Shown here in pieces: positions 1 to 7,722 of a DNA stretch of 64,000 bases (position 1 is the first letter of the stretch; each line of letters opens with the position of its first letter). The DNA lies in NCBI RefSeq assembly GCF_001888165.1, contig NZ_CP015455.1, forward strand, positions 496,001-560,000, written 5' to 3'. The notes under the pieces are model-generated. The model had not been told where the DNA came from and did not search any database. It saw nothing but the letters and a program-made list of their open reading frames with translations. A program made the position numbers and the translations under genes. This DNA is from Syntrophotalea acetylenica. Lineage in GTDB: Bacteria; Desulfobacterota; Desulfuromonadia; Desulfuromonadales; Syntrophotaleaceae.

Positions 1-178
1 GAATCCGTGGAGAGGTTCTTTCCAGAATTTCGTCAAGGGGGTCCCACAACAAGGACACGGTTTCCGCATCCAGTCTGGAGCCGAAGGACAGTGCCAGCAC
101 TTCGGCATCGCTGGCCAGGATTTGGCATGCGTCACCGGCAAAAGAGGGGAGGTCGATTTTCCGGGTGGGCTTGCTCAT
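1..178 (-). CDS. N-terminal part of probable MlaE-type ABC permease with STAS-like domain (runs off window)
   Basis: Only the first 59 codons are inside the window; the gene continues beyond base 1. The start ATG at 178 is preceded by an AGGCGG ribosome binding site. The peptide begins MSKPTRKIDLPSF and contains a RLDAETVSLLWDPL stretch, which resembles the STAS-like extension found at the N-terminus of some MlaE/TtgB-type lipid-transport permeases. The six-helix permease domain itself is outside the window, so the assignment is an inference from a short segment. A stand-alone STAS anti-sigma-factor antagonist is the main alternative. Confidence 0.4.
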   Translation of the reverse strand, partial: MSKPTRKIDLPSFAGDACQILASDAEVLALSFGSRLDAETVSLLWDPLDEILERTSPRI

Positions 179-314
179 GCATCCGCCTGTTGTAAGCATG
201 GCCGGGTGATTCCGCCGTGGATGCCGCCGGAAGTTCCGCGCATGGGTTGCCTTGCCGGTCAACAGCCACAGGATAAACCCCGGCGTGTTTCAGGTTCGTG
301 TCAGGCAGCTCCGG

Positions 315-785
315 TCAGCGGATGATTTTCCATGTGCCATCCGGTTGGCGACAGGCCGTGCCGTAAGCTTGCTGCTGCTGTCCGCCGATGATCACGTTCT
401 GCAGATACTCGCGGCAATACTGTCCGCCGGGCGTCTGGTAGGTTTCAATCGGTGTAATGCTGCCGTAATTGCCCGAGTCAGGGTTGCGCCAGCTTGTGGA
501 TTGGCGGGTCGGCGTGTATTCAAGGGCATACTGGGCATTTTGCTGCATGGCCAGCTGGTCCGCGCGATCAAGGGACTTGCCTACTTCCTGGCCAAGCAGG
601 GCGCCGGCCAGGGTGCCGACAGCGACGGCGATCAGGGTGCCGCGCCCGCCCCCGATCTGCGATCCGATCAGGGCGCCGGTTCCGGCTCCGATCAGTGTGC
701 CGCCGGTTTCCTTCGACCCCATGGTCCCATAACAACCGCTAAGCAGGAGCAGAAATGCGCAGCACGCAGAAACGGTTTTTTTCAT
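315..785 (-). CDS. glycine-zipper outer-membrane lipoprotein (17 kDa surface antigen family)
   Basis: 156 residues. It starts with a Lys-rich n-region and hydrophobic core ending in a lipobox LLSGC, so it should be lipidated at Cys18 and exported. Residues about 28-66 form a glycine zipper (GAGTGALIGSQIGGGRG, then a second AVGTLAGALLG segment), the 2TM module of the Rickettsia 17 kDa antigen/SlyB family. The C-terminal third (GGQYCREYLQNVIIGGQ...GTACRQPDGTWKII) is the usual RT/YMGG-type tail with two Cys. It lies next to the partial permease on the same strand with no obvious co-transcription. Role: probably envelope integrity; no substrate can be named. Confidence 0.8.
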   Translation of the reverse strand: MKKTVSACCAFLLLLSGCYGTMGSKETGGTLIGAGTGALIGSQIGGGRGTLIAVAVGTLAGALLGQEVGKSLDRADQLAMQQNAQYALEYTPTRQSTSWRNPDSGNYGSITPIETYQTPGGQYCREYLQNVIIGGQQQQAYGTACRQPDGTWKIIR

Positions 786-872
786 GACATCCTCCCCGAT
801 AAAAAGGCTGGATTTGCGGCCGTCAGCGCCGCTTGATATTCTTGTCTAACCATAACCGTCCCCGGTGGACTG

Positions 873-1465
873 TCAAGGCTGCGACCCGGCGGGGGCTGAG
901 CCTTCCAGAGCACGCAGCATGTCGATGACCAAAGGCCGCAGGCGTTTGGCGATTTCCCGGGCGCCCCTGGCATTGGGATGCAGGCCGTCCTTTTGCAGCA
1001 ACATTGGGTTGCCCGCCACGCCGTCGAGATAGTCGGGATAGAAGGGCACCGCATGACGGCTGGCAAGTTCATGGAACAGCGACACAAAACGAAAATTGGT
1101 ATCCGGTCCCAGGTCACGCAACGGTCGGATGCCGGCAAACAGCGCCGGAATGTTTCTGGCGGCCAGGATGCCGAGCATGGCGTCGAGGTTGGTTTTTGTT
1201 ACAGTGAGCGGCAGGGCTTGCAGATTGTCATTGGCTCCCAATTCCAGGATGACCAGATCAGGGTTACAGCCCAGTGCTTTTTCAAAGCGTCGGATTCCCC
1301 CTCGGTCGTTTCGCCGGGAACGCCGGTGTTGATGAAGGAAACATCGAAACCTTCTTTTATCAGGGTGCTTTCCAGGCAGGCTGGAACAGTTTTGGATGGT
1401 TGCAGTCCCCAGCCCGCCGTGAGGCTGTCGCCAAAGGCCAGGATGCGAACAGGTTGCTTGGGCAT
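873..1465 (-). pseudogene. tesA: TesA-like GDSL esterase/acyl-CoA thioesterase I, single-base frameshift
   Basis: The 5' part (start ATG 1465, AGGGAG site six bases upstream) carries the SGNH block I motif LAFGDSLTAGWG. The 3' part, in another frame, carries block III GAND and block V DGLHPNARG with its catalytic Asp/His. Joining the frames inside the run of five T at 1278-1282 (A on the coding strand) restores DALKKALGCNPDLVILELGAND; one A appears to be missing. The repaired protein would be 197 residues, normal for TesA. An upstream in-frame hydrophobic stretch (about 1495-1550) looks like a signal peptide but has no start codon at a sensible distance from a ribosome site. Real decay or a sequencing indel are both possible. 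Confidence 0.75.
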
Positions 1466-1862
1466 GACAGTCTCCCTGGCGCCAACCGGAAAAACGTCAA
1501 TCCTCGTGTGCGCGAATATCATCAGGAGAAAAACAACCGTTAAAAGACGCGATTGCCTCCTACTATAATCCAGCCGGGCAGGGCAAGGCAAATCATTCCG
1601 GTAACTTGGCGAATTGATACGGAGCGAAGGCATCCGTTTTCAGGAGAAGCGGTGGGAGGCCGAAGAAGAAACTTCGTCCACAAACACAAAAAACGCCGGC
1701 ATTGCCACGGTCAGCTTTTTGCCAATTCGACGAGCGCCCTTTTTCCGGGGTTGCCTGGCGGCTCATTTACAGACCCGCTTTGGCGCGCCCTTCCCAATGG
1801 TGCCCGACGGATGGGAAGACAAGGCTTCTGGCATGAGACCGCGCAATGCCGGTTTTCGCTTT

Positions 1863-1882
1863 CAGGTGGTTGCAACCACCTG
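1863..1882. repeat. 20-bp perfect palindrome
   Basis: CAGGTGGTTG followed directly by its reverse complement CAACCACCTG. With no loop it suits a dimeric DNA-binding protein better than a terminator. No gene start lies directly beside it. Confidence 0.6.
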
Positions 1883-1898
1883 CTCTGCAACATTATTT

Positions 1899-1928
1899 TA
1901 CCACAGAAAATCAATATTTTCTGTGGTA
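1899..1928 (-). terminator. hairpin downstream of ferritin-like gene
   Basis: A 13-bp perfect stem (TACCACAGAAAAT and complement) with a CAAT loop, five bases beyond the stop of the minus-strand ferritin-like gene. T-rich bases lie on both sides but there is no long U tract, so it may be a weak or bidirectional terminator. Confidence 0.55.
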
Positions 1929-1932
1929 GGTT

Positions 1933-2436
1933 TTATTCCCGCACAAAGGTGTCGATGTCCGTTTCATGTACCATGCCCATCAGGTGTGCGTACTCGGATT
2001 CGATCATGAGATAATGCCGGCGGGTCGACTCGGCATTATCAAGGTAAATGTTACGGACTTCTTCATCGACGATTCTGTCAGCCTGCGCCCGCAGGTGTTT
2101 TTCCAGGGCCTGTTCCTTTTCCATCGCCAGTTCCATGGCTTTGCGTATGCGCAGGTCGCTGAGCAGGGCCTTTTCCTGCTGCAGCAGGTATTCCCGGTCA
2201 TGTTTCAGGTTCTGCTCCATATATTCGTCAAAGGGCGGAAGGTCTGTCCCCTGATAGAGATTGTAGAAATGGCGGGCATGGTCCCGTTCCTCGCCGGCCA
2301 GCAATTCAAAAAGTTGTTTCGCCTGCGGGCGTTGCACCAGGCCGCCGGCCATACGATAAAAATTCATCGCATTTTTTTCGGTTTGCAGAGAATCCTTGAT
2401 GGCTTCCTGAATTGCGGCATCGCTTAATTTGGGCAT
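1933..2436 (-). CDS. ferritin-like diiron protein (rubrerythrin-type)
   Basis: 167 residues, mostly helical. It has the paired carboxylate/His pattern of the ferritin-like superfamily: an N-terminal EKNAMNFYRM helix, EERDHARHFY (ExxH) around residues 50-58, and later EKEQALEKHLR and a C-terminal ESTRRHYLMIESEYAHL helix with a second ExxxxxH set. There is no C-terminal rubredoxin domain, so it is a short rubrerythrin/YciF-like member, probably cytosolic and involved in iron or peroxide handling. The start at 2436 has an AAGGAGG site. That site overlaps a 7-bp hairpin (2445-2461), and a TTGACA-type promoter lies upstream. Confidence 0.8.
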   Translation of the reverse strand: MPKLSDAAIQEAIKDSLQTEKNAMNFYRMAGGLVQRPQAKQLFELLAGEERDHARHFYNLYQGTDLPPFDEYMEQNLKHDREYLLQQEKALLSDLRIRKAMELAMEKEQALEKHLRAQADRIVDEEVRNIYLDNAESTRRHYLMIESEYAHLMGMVHETDIDTFVRE

Positions 2437-2788
2437 GGTTGCCTCCTTGTTGGGAACAAGGCTTTTTCGCTATGCTCATGCTTAACAATTATCCCAAATA
2501 CCACAGTTGTCAACGGTTTCAGTGATGCTTGGGGCGGCGGGGCAGGCCGACGTGGACTTCCTTTGGCCTGACGGGTTATGCTGTCACAGCAGATTCGAGA
2601 GAGGCATGGCAGGCCAGGGGTATCCATTCGCCGTTGTCCGTAAAGTCCGAGTAGGGCGCGGTCCGACCCCTGCATTGCGTAATATGAGCTGTTTTTTAAA
2701 AGCTAATTGGCCGTTTTTGTTGTATTCACCCGGTTGTTGCGATATCGTTCGCAAGAGCCTTCGAACAGGTGTTCCAGTCAGGAGAAAA
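2437..2788. other. divergent intergenic region between ferritin-like gene and engB
   Basis: About 350 bp with outward-facing genes on both sides. On the ferritin side it holds a hairpin overlapping the ribosome site and a promoter-like pair. The engB frame stays open upstream through this interval, but nothing in the extra peptide is conserved-looking and the ribosome site before 2789 is good, so the upstream part is treated as non-coding. Confidence 0.6.
2486..2513 (-). promoter_or_regulatory. sigma70-like promoter for ferritin-like gene
   Basis: On the minus strand a perfect TTGACA (-35, 2508-2513) is followed after 16 bp by TAATTG (-10, 2486-2491), about 50 bp upstream of the start codon. 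Confidence 0.45.
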
Positions 2789-3424
2789 ATGACGTTGCAG
2801 ATTAAATCCGCCGAATTCATCAAGGGGGCTGCCCGACCCGAAGGCTATCCTTCGGACAATTTACCGGAAATTGCGTTTGCCGGCCGCAGCAATGTCGGGA
2901 AAAGCTCCCTGATCAATGTTCTTGTCAATCGCCGTGGGCTGGTAAGAACTTCCGCTACACCCGGCCGCACCCAGATGCTCAACTTCTTTTCCGTAAATGA
3001 GCAGTTCACCCTTGTCGACCTGCCCGGTTTCGGTTTTGCCAAGGTGCCTTTGGCCGTCAAGAAGGACTGGGGCATTATGGCTCGCACCTATCTGGAGAAT
3101 CGCGCCAACCTCAAGGCGGTGATCCTGCTCTTCGATATCCGCCGTGTGCCCAGGGACGAGGAACTGCAGTTGCTCGACTGGCTGGAAGAGCTTGATATCC
3201 CCACCATACCGGTCATTACCAAGGTCGATAAGGTCAGCAGAAACCGTCGCGGCGCGCAGATGCGCCCGATACTCGAGGCCACCGGACTGCCGCAAGAGGC
3301 GTTTTCGTTTTTTTCCGCACTGACCCGCGAAGGTCGTGAGGATATCCTTCAACGGATTGAGGTGGCTCTTGCCTGCGCGGAGTCTGATGCTGAACTGCCC
3401 GCGGATTCCGGGGAAGAGGTTTGA
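2789..3424 (+). CDS. engB: ribosome-biogenesis GTPase EngB/YsxC
   Basis: 211 residues, the usual length. G1 is GRSNVGKSS (about residues 32-40), the conserved TPGRTQ switch I segment follows, G3 is [10 protein letters not shown] and G4 is TKVD. EngB is a small TrmE-Era-Obg class GTPase needed for large ribosomal subunit assembly. ATG 2789 was chosen because it has an AGGAGA site 4-9 bases upstream and gives the family-typical N-terminus; the frame is open further upstream but without support. The gene ends three bases before the next start, so it is probably co-transcribed with the phosphatase and cbiX. Confidence 0.92.
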   Translation: MTLQIKSAEFIKGAARPEGYPSDNLPEIAFAGRSNVGKSSLINVLVNRRGLVRTSATPGRTQMLNFFSVNEQFTLVDLPGFGFAKVPLAVKKDWGIMARTYLENRANLKAVILLFDIRRVPRDEELQLLDWLEELDIPTIPVITKVDKVSRNRRGAQMRPILEATGLPQEAFSFFSALTREGREDILQRIEVALACAESDAELPADSGEEV

Positions 3425-3427
3425 GCC

Positions 3428-4069
3428 GTGGCGGACCGTGCCGGTGTCGACCGGAAATCAAGCACCAGCGGCTCCCGCACCCGTGTTTACCTGATACGGC
3501 ACGGGCAGGTGGAGGGCCACGAAGAGCGGCGTTACAACGGACAGGACGATGTCGGCCTGACGCCGCTGGGGTGGGAGCAATACCGGGTTCTGCAGCAAAG
3601 ACTTCGGGATCGCCCTCTGGCCGCGATTTTCAGCAGCGACCTGAGCCGTTGCCTGGACGGAGCCAGGCTGCTGGGACGAGCCCATGGCCTGGATCCCGTG
3701 CCACTACCGGCTTTGCGAGAACTGAACATCGGTCAATGGCAGGGTGTCACCTGGCAGGAATTGCAGCGGCGTTTTCCAGAGCAATGGGCTGCGAGGCTCG
3801 GGGATATCGTACATTACCGGGTTCCCGGGGGGGAAAGTCTGCTGGACCTTTCCCGGCGGGTGCTTCCGGCCATGCAGGCTGCGCTGGCCGCCCATGCCGG
3901 TGCCGAAATGGTGGTTGTCGCCCACGGGGCGGTCAACCGGGTGATTCTGCTCGATGCCCTGGACGCTCCGTTGCGATCCGCGTTTCGCCTTGAGCAGTCC
4001 TATGGATGCCTCAATATCATAGATTACTATGAAGGCGGCCGCTGTACTGTGCAATTGCTGAACGGCTGA
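3428..4069 (+). CDS. histidine phosphatase (CobC/alpha-ribazole phosphatase-like)
   Basis: 213 residues, GTG start at 3428. It has the phosphoglycerate-mutase/histidine phosphatase core: the phospho-acceptor motif YLIRHGQ (His25), the acid/base segment LRELNIGQWQG, and the second catalytic His in VVVAHGAVNR. The neighbour cbiX and the nearby cbiET make alpha-ribazole-5'-phosphate phosphatase of cobalamin nucleotide-loop assembly the most likely role. Family members with other substrates look similar, so the substrate is an inference from context. Confidence 0.75.
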   Translation: MADRAGVDRKSSTSGSRTRVYLIRHGQVEGHEERRYNGQDDVGLTPLGWEQYRVLQQRLRDRPLAAIFSSDLSRCLDGARLLGRAHGLDPVPLPALRELNIGQWQGVTWQELQRRFPEQWAARLGDIVHYRVPGGESLLDLSRRVLPAMQAALAAHAGAEMVVVAHGAVNRVILLDALDAPLRSAFRLEQSYGCLNIIDYYEGGRCTVQLLNG

Positions 4070-4080
4070 CGAGGGATTCG

Positions 4081-4476
4081 ATGGCCAAATACCCTGCTGT
4101 TGTGATCGTAGGACATGGTTCACGCCGGCCCCAGGCTGCCGATGTTTTGCGAAAGGTTGCCATCCAGGTTCGCCAGCGGTTGTCTGGCGCCACCAGGGTC
4201 GATGTGGCATTTCTGGAGCACGGCAGCCCGAGTTTCTCGGCGGCATTGGCAAGCTGTTATGCCGCGGGTGAGCGAAGGTTGGTGATTATACCGTTTTTTT
4301 TGTTGCCTGGCATGCATGTTACCGCCGACCTTCCGGCGGCGATTGCTTCGGCGCGGCGCCGCTATCCCGAACTGCAGATTGTGCAGGCTGAATTTCTTGG
4401 CGGGCACCCCGCTCTCGGAGAGGTGGTGAGTACTTTGTTTCTGGAAGCCGCGGAAACTGCGCATTGGCTTGATTGA
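4081..4476 (+). CDS. cbiX: sirohydrochlorin cobaltochelatase, short CbiX
   Basis: 131 residues, the length of the single-domain CbiX(S) type that works as a homodimer. The metal-binding GHGSR motif is at residues 11-15, with the second conserved His in LLPGMHVTADLP. It inserts cobalt into sirohydrochlorin, the entry step of the anaerobic cobalamin pathway. It starts 12 bases after the phosphatase stop in the same operon. A sirohydrochlorin ferrochelatase role (SirB) cannot be excluded from sequence alone, but the neighbouring cbiET favours cobalt. Confidence 0.85.
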   Translation: MAKYPAVVIVGHGSRRPQAADVLRKVAIQVRQRLSGATRVDVAFLEHGSPSFSAALASCYAAGERRLVIIPFFLLPGMHVTADLPAAIASARRRYPELQIVQAEFLGGHPALGEVVSTLFLEAAETAHWLD

Positions 4477-4551
4477 CCCAGCGCACAGGGGGAGGCTGTC
4501 TGTTTTCCCGGCGTATTGCTCTGCTTGACGAAGACAAGTGCGATCGTTAGA

Positions 4552-4584
4552 GTAGTTTTCATCCGGAGTTTGCGGATGGATACC
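4552..4584. repeat. short palindromic repeat, relative of the 156-bp element
   Basis: Contains GTAGTTTTCATCCGGAG followed by TTTGCGGATGGATAC. The TAGTTTTCAT end is identical to the terminal inverted repeat of the 156-bp elements near 12.9 and 22.4 kb. The following 24 bases match the hairpin beside the second copy (22528-22551) at 23 positions. It folds as CATCCG/CGGATG. It lies in the 154-bp gap between cbiX and cbiET. Confidence 0.6.
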
Positions 4585-4630
4585 AGAGTAGCTTTTTCCA
4601 GCGAATGCTTCCGACTGTCGCAGGAAGAGA

Positions 4631-5851
4631 ATGGCGGATATGAAAAAAATTTATGTCATCGGTGCCGGAGTTGAAGGGCAGGAGGGTTTCAGTCGCCGCG
4701 CTCTGGACATTATTGGACAGGCCCATGTTCTGTTTGGCCGCGCAAGACTGCTGTCGCTGTTCCCGGACTTTCCCGGCGAAAAGATCGATATCGATCAGGA
4801 TTTTTCCGAAGTAGTCAATCGCCTCAAGACCTGCGAGGGGCCCGCAGTGGTGCTGGCATCGGGCGACCCGCTGTTTTTTGGTATCGGCCGGCAATTGCTG
4901 CGCAATTTTCGGGAAGATGAGTTGGAATTCGTGCCCAATGTCAGTTCCGTTCAGTATGCGTTTGCTAAACTAGGCTTGCCATGGGACGATGCGGTTTTTC
5001 TTTCCTGCAAGGGACATGAGCCCGAGGATGTGGCAGACCGCATTATTGCCAGTGACAAGGTTGCGCTTTTGACCGATGCCCGGAATACTCCCGCCGTTAT
5101 CGCCCGTGAAATGCTGGAGCGGGGGCACGAAGGGTATGCCGCTTATCTTTGCGAAAACCTCGGCACCCCACAAGAACGTATCGTGCGCACCGATGTGGCC
5201 GGATTGCCGGCCGAGCCGGCCGCGCCTCTCAATGTGCTGGTGCTGGTAAAGCAATACGAAGCCCTCGCCGAAGCATCGCGGCCGGTGCTGGGCATTGCCG
5301 ACGAAGCTTTCAGCGCCATCAAAAAGCAGATCACCCGGGAAGAGGTGCGGGCGGTAACCCTGGCCAAGCTGAGGCTTTGCCAGGATATGGTGTTGTGGGA
5401 TATTGGCGCAGGTTCGGGTTCCGTAAGCATCGAGGCCGATCGCCTGATGCCTGATGGCAGAGTGTACGCCATTGAACAGAATGAACAGTATCAGCGGTTC
5501 ATCCGGGAGAACCTGCGCAAATTTCATTCCCGGCATGTTACCGTTGTGGAAGGGGAAGCGCCTGGCTGCCTCGAACGGTTGCCGGATCCGGACCGCGTTT
5601 TCATTGGGGGATCGGGCGGCAGTCTGTGGGCGATCCTGAGCGTGGTGGATCAGCGCCTGGCGGCCGGCGGCCGGATCGTGGTGAACGCTATTACCCTGGA
5701 CACCCTTGCTGCCGCCAGCGAGTTTCTGGAAAATGCCGGATACCGGGTCGAGGTGACCAGCGTCAACATTGCGCGCACTCGCCCGGCAACCGATTACAAG
5801 ATGTTCGAGGCGTTCAACCCCGTGTTTGTTTTGGTGGCCGATAAGGAATAA
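4631..5851 (+). CDS. cbiET: precorrin-6Y/cobalt-precorrin-7 methyltransferase-decarboxylase, fused CbiE-CbiT
   Basis: 406 residues. Residues 1-210 are a tetrapyrrole methylase (CbiE: YVIGAGVEGQEGF start, ASGDPLFFGIG, and a C-terminal LVLVKQYEAL). Residues 220-406 are a class I SAM methyltransferase (CbiT) with the glycine-rich SAM motif WDIGAGSGSVSIEA. The fusion (CobL/CbiET) methylates C5 and C15 and decarboxylates the acetate at C12 of the corrin ring. A Met at 4640 is an alternative start, but AGGAAG fits 4631 better. It is the third cobalamin gene here, after a 154-bp gap with a repeat. Confidence 0.9.
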   Translation: MADMKKIYVIGAGVEGQEGFSRRALDIIGQAHVLFGRARLLSLFPDFPGEKIDIDQDFSEVVNRLKTCEGPAVVLASGDPLFFGIGRQLLRNFREDELEFVPNVSSVQYAFAKLGLPWDDAVFLSCKGHEPEDVADRIIASDKVALLTDARNTPAVIAREMLERGHEGYAAYLCENLGTPQERIVRTDVAGLPAEPAAPLNVLVLVKQYEALAEASRPVLGIADEAFSAIKKQITREEVRAVTLAKLRLCQDMVLWDIGAGSGSVSIEADRLMPDGRVYAIEQNEQYQRFIRENLRKFHSRHVTVVEGEAPGCLERLPDPDRVFIGGSGGSLWAILSVVDQRLAAGGRIVVNAITLDTLAAASEFLENAGYRVEVTSVNIARTRPATDYKMFEAFNPVFVLVADKE

Positions 5852-5954
5852 TTCTCCCGGCCGGGGATGTCGCGCGCGGCTGTGGCCGTTAAATTCCGGG
5901 ACGGAGGACAGATAAGTCGGTTTTTTCAGATTCCGGATTCAAGGAGGATGGATT

Positions 5955-7112
5955 ATGAACCCGCAGGATATGTTGGCTTTGCTGACCGGGCCGCAAGGCT
6001 TGCTGTTGCTAATTGGCGTCATGCTGCTGGTGCTGATCGGCTTGCTTTATCGCCGGACCGGCAAGCTGCTGGCCGCCATTTGTTCCGAGTTGTCCGCGGT
6101 TCGCGAGGCCATTCAGCAGCTTGCCGACCGTGCGGATGCAGCGCAGAGTGAGGTCCCGCTGCCGAGCATGCCTGTTCCGGAAGGAGAGCAGCGGGCTTAT
6201 AAGGGTGAGCCATCCGAAATGGTTCCATCCGGCGTTGCCCCGATTCCTGATGAATTGCCGGCTTCCGTTGCGTCAAGTCTGGCTGGCGCCGTTCCGGAAA
6301 CGAAGGATTTGGCGGATGCCGAGGGTTATTTTTCGGCAGACGTCGAAGAGATGGCCCCGCATAGTGTGACGGAAACCGCCGCGGAGCCGATGTCCGACGC
6401 CGAAGACCTTTTCGATGCAGGGACCGGAGCGGCTTCTGGGGAAGAAATGGGTGCCATTGGCATCGGTCCCGAATTTTCCGGGGAAAATGAAGAGGTTGCA
6501 CCCGAGCCGCTGGTTGAGTCCGGGGCGGATGCTGAAGCGGATGCCGCGGAACCCTTCGAAAGTGCCGGGGTGTCTGAAGGTGCCTTCCAGTTTGTCGTGC
6601 CTGATGCCGGCGCAGTGGCAGATCTGGAACCCGCCGTCGAACCGGTGGCGTTCGCGGCAGGCGACCCGGAGTCGGCGTCCCGATTCGAGTTCAACGTTAC
6701 CCATTCCGGAAGCGCATCCACGGATGCCGATGCGGTTGAAGCGGCCTTTGTCGAGCAAGCGGCCGGGATGCCGGATGAATTCGTCGACGATTCACCGCCG
6801 GACATGGCCGAGACTCGTGACAGCGAGGAGCCCGTTTTTGAGGAAGACATGGACGAGGACGATTCCCTTTCGAGGCAGGCGCCGAGTGTCGGACCGCTGG
6901 ATGCTGGCGCCGAGGTGCCGCCTGAACCGGCCATGCCTTCGCCGGTTCCCGGTCAGGAGACTTGTCTGATTCCGTTGCCCGGCAACCCGGATCAACCCGA
7001 AGTGGGGGTGGCGCGTTGCAGTGCCTGTGGCCGTAAGATTGCCTACCCCATGCGGCTTTCCGGAAAGCGCATGCGCTGCCCCGCCTGCCGGTCTGTCGCG
7101 GTGCTGCCCTGA
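5955..7112 (+). CDS. membrane-anchored acidic protein with C-terminal zinc ribbon
   Basis: 385 residues, family not recognised. One membrane span at about residues 14-31 is followed by a basic YRRTGK (cytoplasmic), a short coiled segment, then about 290 residues very rich in Ala, Glu, Asp, Pro and Val, likely disordered. The C-terminal 35 residues form a CSACG-x22-CPAC zinc ribbon of the kind seen in FHA- and PilZ-linked bacterial proteins (CSACGRKIAYPMRLSGKRM, then RCPAC). The topology is a cytoplasmic zinc ribbon held to the membrane by a long flexible linker. A strong AAGGAGG site supports the start. It stands alone between cbiET and the next gene. Confidence 0.7.
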   Translation: MNPQDMLALLTGPQGLLLLIGVMLLVLIGLLYRRTGKLLAAICSELSAVREAIQQLADRADAAQSEVPLPSMPVPEGEQRAYKGEPSEMVPSGVAPIPDELPASVASSLAGAVPETKDLADAEGYFSADVEEMAPHSVTETAAEPMSDAEDLFDAGTGAASGEEMGAIGIGPEFSGENEEVAPEPLVESGADAEADAAEPFESAGVSEGAFQFVVPDAGAVADLEPAVEPVAFAAGDPESASRFEFNVTHSGSASTDADAVEAAFVEQAAGMPDEFVDDSPPDMAETRDSEEPVFEEDMDEDDSLSRQAPSVGPLDAGAEVPPEPAMPSPVPGQETCLIPLPGNPDQPEVGVARCSACGRKIAYPMRLSGKRMRCPACRSVAVLP

Positions 7113-7330
7113 CGCGTTCAAACCGCCGGCGGTCTGATGCTGTTTATGCGGAACCGCTGGTTCGGCTTCGGCAATCGCTTTGCGATGCAAGATCTTTTTA
7201 AATTGCTCCGGAACGGCTACGGCTGCTATTTATACCATGCATAAGGAGCAGGTTCGGTCCGTGATCGCCGTCCGGTCCGGTGTGCAAACTGTCCTGGAAA
7301 TTTTTTCAAGTTACATCAGGGAGACATGAC

Positions 7331-7690
7331 ATGGAGATTGAAGTACGTATGTTTAGGTTCGATGACCAGGGAGATATGCATCCGGTCGACAAGGCGCGCT
7401 TCGACGCCGCCTGCGAGCATCTGGAACCTTTTGTTGAATTCAAGGGGCAATGTGTCAGATTGGCCGGAGCCCTGTTGGTCAGACAGCCGGATCAGACCCT
7501 TTTACTGCAGAATATTTATGGACAATATGTCCATTTCAATCAGGAAGGCTTTGTCGACGAGGAGAAACTCGCCGCGGCAACCCGCCATACCGATAAAGAC
7601 CTGGGTCAGGATTACCATAATGAATTCATGTGGTTTCCCACTGAAACGGAAATTGAAAAAATCAAGGCGGCCGTTGGCGAGGTTCTTTAA
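7331..7690 (+). CDS. conserved hypothetical protein, 119 aa
   Basis: 119 residues beginning MEIEVRMFRFDDQGDMHPVDKARFD; soluble and acidic, with no signal peptide, membrane span or catalytic motif I can recognise. ATG 7331 has a GGGAGA site eight bases upstream; an overlapping ATG at 7326 opens a different frame without family character. Codon use and the short 32-base gap to the Nudix gene suggest a real, co-transcribed gene. No function is proposed. Confidence 0.65.
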   Translation: MEIEVRMFRFDDQGDMHPVDKARFDAACEHLEPFVEFKGQCVRLAGALLVRQPDQTLLLQNIYGQYVHFNQEGFVDEEKLAAATRHTDKDLGQDYHNEFMWFPTETEIEKIKAAVGEVL

Positions 7691-7722
7691 GCCGTCCGGC
7701 GGGCCGATACTGGAGATCAGTC

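Larger units (their letters stand above)
1466..1932. other. 467-bp gene-free interval with two perfect palindromes
   Basis: No credible coding sequence was found between the esterase and the ferritin-like gene. The open frames here have no ribosome binding site and no family resemblance. The interval contains a 20-bp perfect palindrome and a 13-bp-arm hairpin, listed separately. Confidence 0.6.

Noticed and set aside
2507-2788. N-terminal extension of EngB
   Set aside because: The extra residues lack family similarity and the start at 2789 has a good ribosome site.
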